Position numbers and translations under genes: made by a program. The notes below the pieces were generated by a model. It was not told the origin of the DNA, made no database searches, and worked only from the letters and a program-made list of their open reading frames with translations. Below, piece after piece: positions 60,761 through 64,000 of a stretch of DNA of 64,000 nt (within the stretch, counting starts at the first letter, position 1; each line of letters begins with the position of its first letter). This stretch comes from Combretum micranthum (lineage: Eukaryota > Streptophyta > Magnoliopsida > Myrtales > Combretaceae), in assembly GCA_024138025.1 (NCBI GenBank), contig JAMXBD010000686.1, positions 620,001-684,000 on the forward strand, in the 5' to 3' direction.

Positions 60761-62542
60761 GAATAAAGACTTTATCTCTGAAAAGATGATGATTTGAAAA
60801 AAGGACTACTTTATATCTTTTGGATTTATCAAATAGAAGATATTGAAAAGTAATACATTTTGAATATATAATAGCTGTTTATTGTCTTATTCACATATAT
60901 CATATATATATATATATATTATTTTCTATTCCATAAAGATTGGAAAATTCTACATTCTTGTTAGTGGGACTATCTATCCCATTATTCTACTATTGAAATT
61001 CTTATAAGAGTTAATACAATATGCATTAATTGTTGAATCGTGATTACGCGTAAATCTAAGATCTTTAATAAATTACCAGAGGCGGGAATATAGATTCTTC
61101 CATGAGGTAATCGATTAAAAAAAATGATATTATTCCTTTAAGTGAAATTTATTCCTTATTTGAGTTTTCTTTATTAAATTTTACTCTCATTAATTTTTAT
61201 GTGATCATGGCGAATCAATTCCATACTTACCAACTTTTGTAAGATTACATTGTATGTATTTTCTTGTTAATTAGTTTTCCTCAAGTAATATTAATTATCA
61301 ACTTAACAATGTGATATTGCAATTTGTGGATCAAATGATCGAACCTCTTTAGTGTATTCATTATTGAACCATCCATAAGTCATATTAGATAGTTCCTTAG
61401 TGACTCAATTTATTGAGCAGTTGTAAGTCGTATCAATTGTTAATTCAATTGAAACCTTAATTTGTTTCTCAAGTTGGTGTCTCATATTAGACTCTAGATT
61501 CATCCATATCCTTTTATTTTATTGTTTCTTTATCAAAAGTACCTAAAAATATATAATTTTAATTGTTTCTTTTGCATAATTTGGTATATGAGTTTTAAAT
61601 TCACGATATTTAATTGATGATGCTATTTTGATATGTTGTTCTAAGTTCTTTTTAGGATCCAAGAACATCAGCTCTCAAGTCTCATATGCTCGAGAGTGAG
61701 TCATTTAAGCAACACATGGCTTTTCCTTTCTAAGAGAGTTCAATTTTCATACTAAAAGGCTTCTTGATTCCTCGTGGATGTTGTGACAAATGTAGCGAGA
61801 GAAAAGCCTTACTTAAATAAACTTTAAGGGTAGAGGACTTAGTGTCTTTCGTGCCTGCTCAAGAAAGGAGTATTTTGAAGTATCATTTTTCTCCTCCTAC
61901 TTTATTGCATATCACTTCTTATCCACTTAGGTAGACCTTAGAGAGTAATGGGTCAAAGGCTAACCTCCTAAGGCCATCAAACTAGGTGAGATGTCACTGT
62001 TTGAAGATGGTTCTGAGGATTACTAGATAGATTATAGTTTCAAATTTTTGAAAATACACACGTACGTAGTAGTATGCAATGTAGAAATCCTTACTTTAAC
62101 TATCGTCTATTCATTTGCTCCTTTTGATAATAATTTTTCACATGTATTTGGTTAATAGGTTTAGACTTTTCATGACCATTCTTGTGGGAAATAATAACAT
62201 TAAAATTCCTTGAGATTTGACACTATGGTTACCACCATGCAAGAATGCTATTGACACAAATGAGTTATTAATTTCATTTAGTGCATAAGTTTAGTTGGAT
62301 TTTTGACCATGCATTCTTATTAGTGGCTGTTTCTATTTGTCATTTGCTAATGGCAATGGTGCACTAGATTCTAGAACCTTAACGAACGAAAATAAATAAA
62401 ATAATATACAAGACTTGGTTGCCTATATTTCATTTTTTTTTTTTTTTTTGAGGTATGAAAACTAGTTCAACTTTCCATAGAGAAGATCATAATAATTATA
62501 AACACAATTAAAAAGTATAATATTACCAAGATGGATAGTAAA
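60761..62542. other. Intergenic DNA
   Basis: AT-rich; (TA)n at about 60901-60920. No gene recognised. Confidence 0.4.
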
Positions 62543-62628
62543 CTAATTAGTTTCACCCGCTGCTGTAATGCCATTTGGGGTTTTGGGACTAGAAGTACTC
62601 TCCCCTTCGGCAGACTTGGCAAGGAGAT
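62543..62628 (-). CDS. Possible terminal exon of an unidentified gene
   Basis: On the minus strand a pyrimidine-rich stretch and GTGCAAATAG acceptor precede 86 bases that read LLAKSAEGESTSSPKTPNGI, then TAAGETN and a TAG stop at 62545-62543. The GC content is higher than around it, and the Ser/Pro/Gly composition is like a disordered protein tail. No upstream exon was recognised before the window end at 64000, so the gene identity is open. It could also be chance. Confidence 0.3.
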
Positions 62629-64000
62629 CTATTTGCACCCCACAAAAAAGACAACAATGGACCACAAAAATAATATTCCTAGACAGCACATATCTATCTT
62701 CCCACCACACACAACAGATACCTAATCTACTTCACGAATCGATTAGAGACATGTACGAAACAAGATTATAAATATATTTAAGGACTACTGTATACATGTA
62801 ACAGGTATAAGTAGATAAAAACATGGTACAAAGAATCACTGACTAGATCATATGTTAAAGTGATTTGTCTATCTATATATTATAAAAATCAAGGAAAAGT
62901 ACACATCCAATTTTCAGCATTTATTTAGTCTTCTATATGAATTTTCAATCTTTCGTTCTTTTCCTATATGAGTCTTAATGTTTTCCAAATTTTATATACC
63001 TAAGGTTTTGTGAATGTCAATTTCATTAAATCTTTCATCCATGATTAATATGTGTAAGCTTTCCATTGATTGGTTTACATATTTAATTCCATAAAACAAT
63101 ACTTTTATATAAAATTTGATTATATATATAATATAGCAAATACTAAATAGCATAGGTAGAGATTTAAATAAAACAGAATAATTAAAAGAACTTCTACAAT
63201 CTCATTTACGACACCATGCATCCTATTAATCATGTGACCATTAAAAATTTAAAATGAAATTTGTTAAGTATTTCGGTAATATGATTATAATAGAGTGTGA
63301 ATCTAAATCGTTAAATAGTGGATGGTACTAATATCATTAAAAAACACGACTAAACCATAATATTTTTCAAATCAAAGATATTTCTGTTGCTATAACACAA
63401 TTGATAACGCCATGCTAACTCCCTGCAATTGCAAGTTGTCAGCTACTTAAGATCATTATAATTAGTCCTGTATTTGAGTGCATTGCATACATGAGGACAC
63501 TGAGGTCCCACTACAATAATCCAAACACTATCGGTTCAGTTAGATTCTGAATTTAATAACATAACGTAAGCTTTATTTCCAGAAATAATTTGAACCACCT
63601 TTTGGTGGTATATGGCAACTAGTTTTGCCAAAATCAACATAGCAGCTGTCGTGTTCCAGGAAGTGAACTAGTGATATATATTGATGTATTATTACCAAGT
63701 TGTCGGATTGTCTTTTCATTTCAGCCTATGATGAATTGAAGTAACTTTATTATCAAGGCAACAAGAATCCTAAATTTCCCCGAATGATGGTGCAAGTTAC
63801 TAAGCCTCTTGCCTATCAACAACAAAAATGGAAGTTATAATGCTAGATACAACTCTAATGGAAGAGATTATGCCACCTAAATGAATTAGGTAAGATGATC
63901 CTTATTTATTTATTTATTCTAGCAAGAAATTTCTAAATAGAATCTTCAAAGTAATCAGGATGAATCTGTATAGAATCCTTTTAAAGAGACCTAAGACAAA
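62629..64000. other. Unassigned end of window
   Basis: If the exon at 62543-62628 is real, its upstream exons should lie here or beyond. Short GT/AG-bounded stretches exist (for example about 63600-63670 and 63720-63830, minus), but none gives a recognisable protein. Confidence 0.35.

Noticed and set aside
1..64000. CRISPR arrays, bacterial operons, rRNA or tRNA genes
   Set aside because: No regularly spaced repeats, bacterial-type gene packing or recognisable cloverleaf was found; the window is plant nuclear DNA.

Overview
This is nuclear DNA from a flowering plant, most likely a dicot. It is AT-rich, has GT-AG introns, and consists mostly of nested and decayed transposable elements around two recognisable plant genes. 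No bacterial, plastid or mitochondrial features were seen, and the species cannot be named from the sequence.

Host genes. (1) Positions 16856-21216 (minus) hold a complete eight-exon gene for a 325-residue multi-pass membrane protein of a plant-conserved, functionally uncharacterised family, with a spliced 5' leader. (2) Positions 41917-44000 (plus) hold a six-exon YABBY gene that matches INNER NO OUTER (INO), the outer-integument regulator of ovules. As written, its first exon is out of frame by one base, so the gene is either a pseudogene, a natural null allele or carries a sequence error. A possible orphan last exon lies at 62543-62628 (minus).

Mobile DNA, left to right. A hAT transposase relic occupies 0.3-2.2 kb. 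A short non-autonomous LTR element (3698-12196, minus) holds two nested solo LTRs (4453-9070 and 10680-12066), each bounded by target-site duplications (TSDs). A degenerate Ty3 relic with repeated LTR/primer-site junctions covers 12.2-15.0 kb. A Ty3 element (23030-28550, plus) is interrupted by a hAT-like element and by a 1.5-kb solo LTR inserted in its protease domain. Two related solo LTRs (28570-29778 and 36223-39669) have perfect TSDs. A Harbinger-like MITE lies at 30721-31069. A MITE family surrounds and enters INO. There is a small Helitron (46128-46369), a foldback element (48055-48319), a hAT-like element (49259-49958), a nearly intact but frame-broken Ty1/copia element (49974-54947, minus), a Mutator-like element with a perfect 9-bp TSD (55343-56911), and a foldback repeat cluster (59.67-60.76 kb).

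The two genes have no visible functional link. The strongest points for follow-up are the INO frame break, the Mutator-like element with GC-richer non-transposase cargo, and the dated nest at 3.7-12.2 kb, where removing one insertion rejoins an unrecognised reading frame. Coordinates of splice sites, TSDs and LTR ends were read by eye. Family assignments rest on remembered motifs, not on searches.
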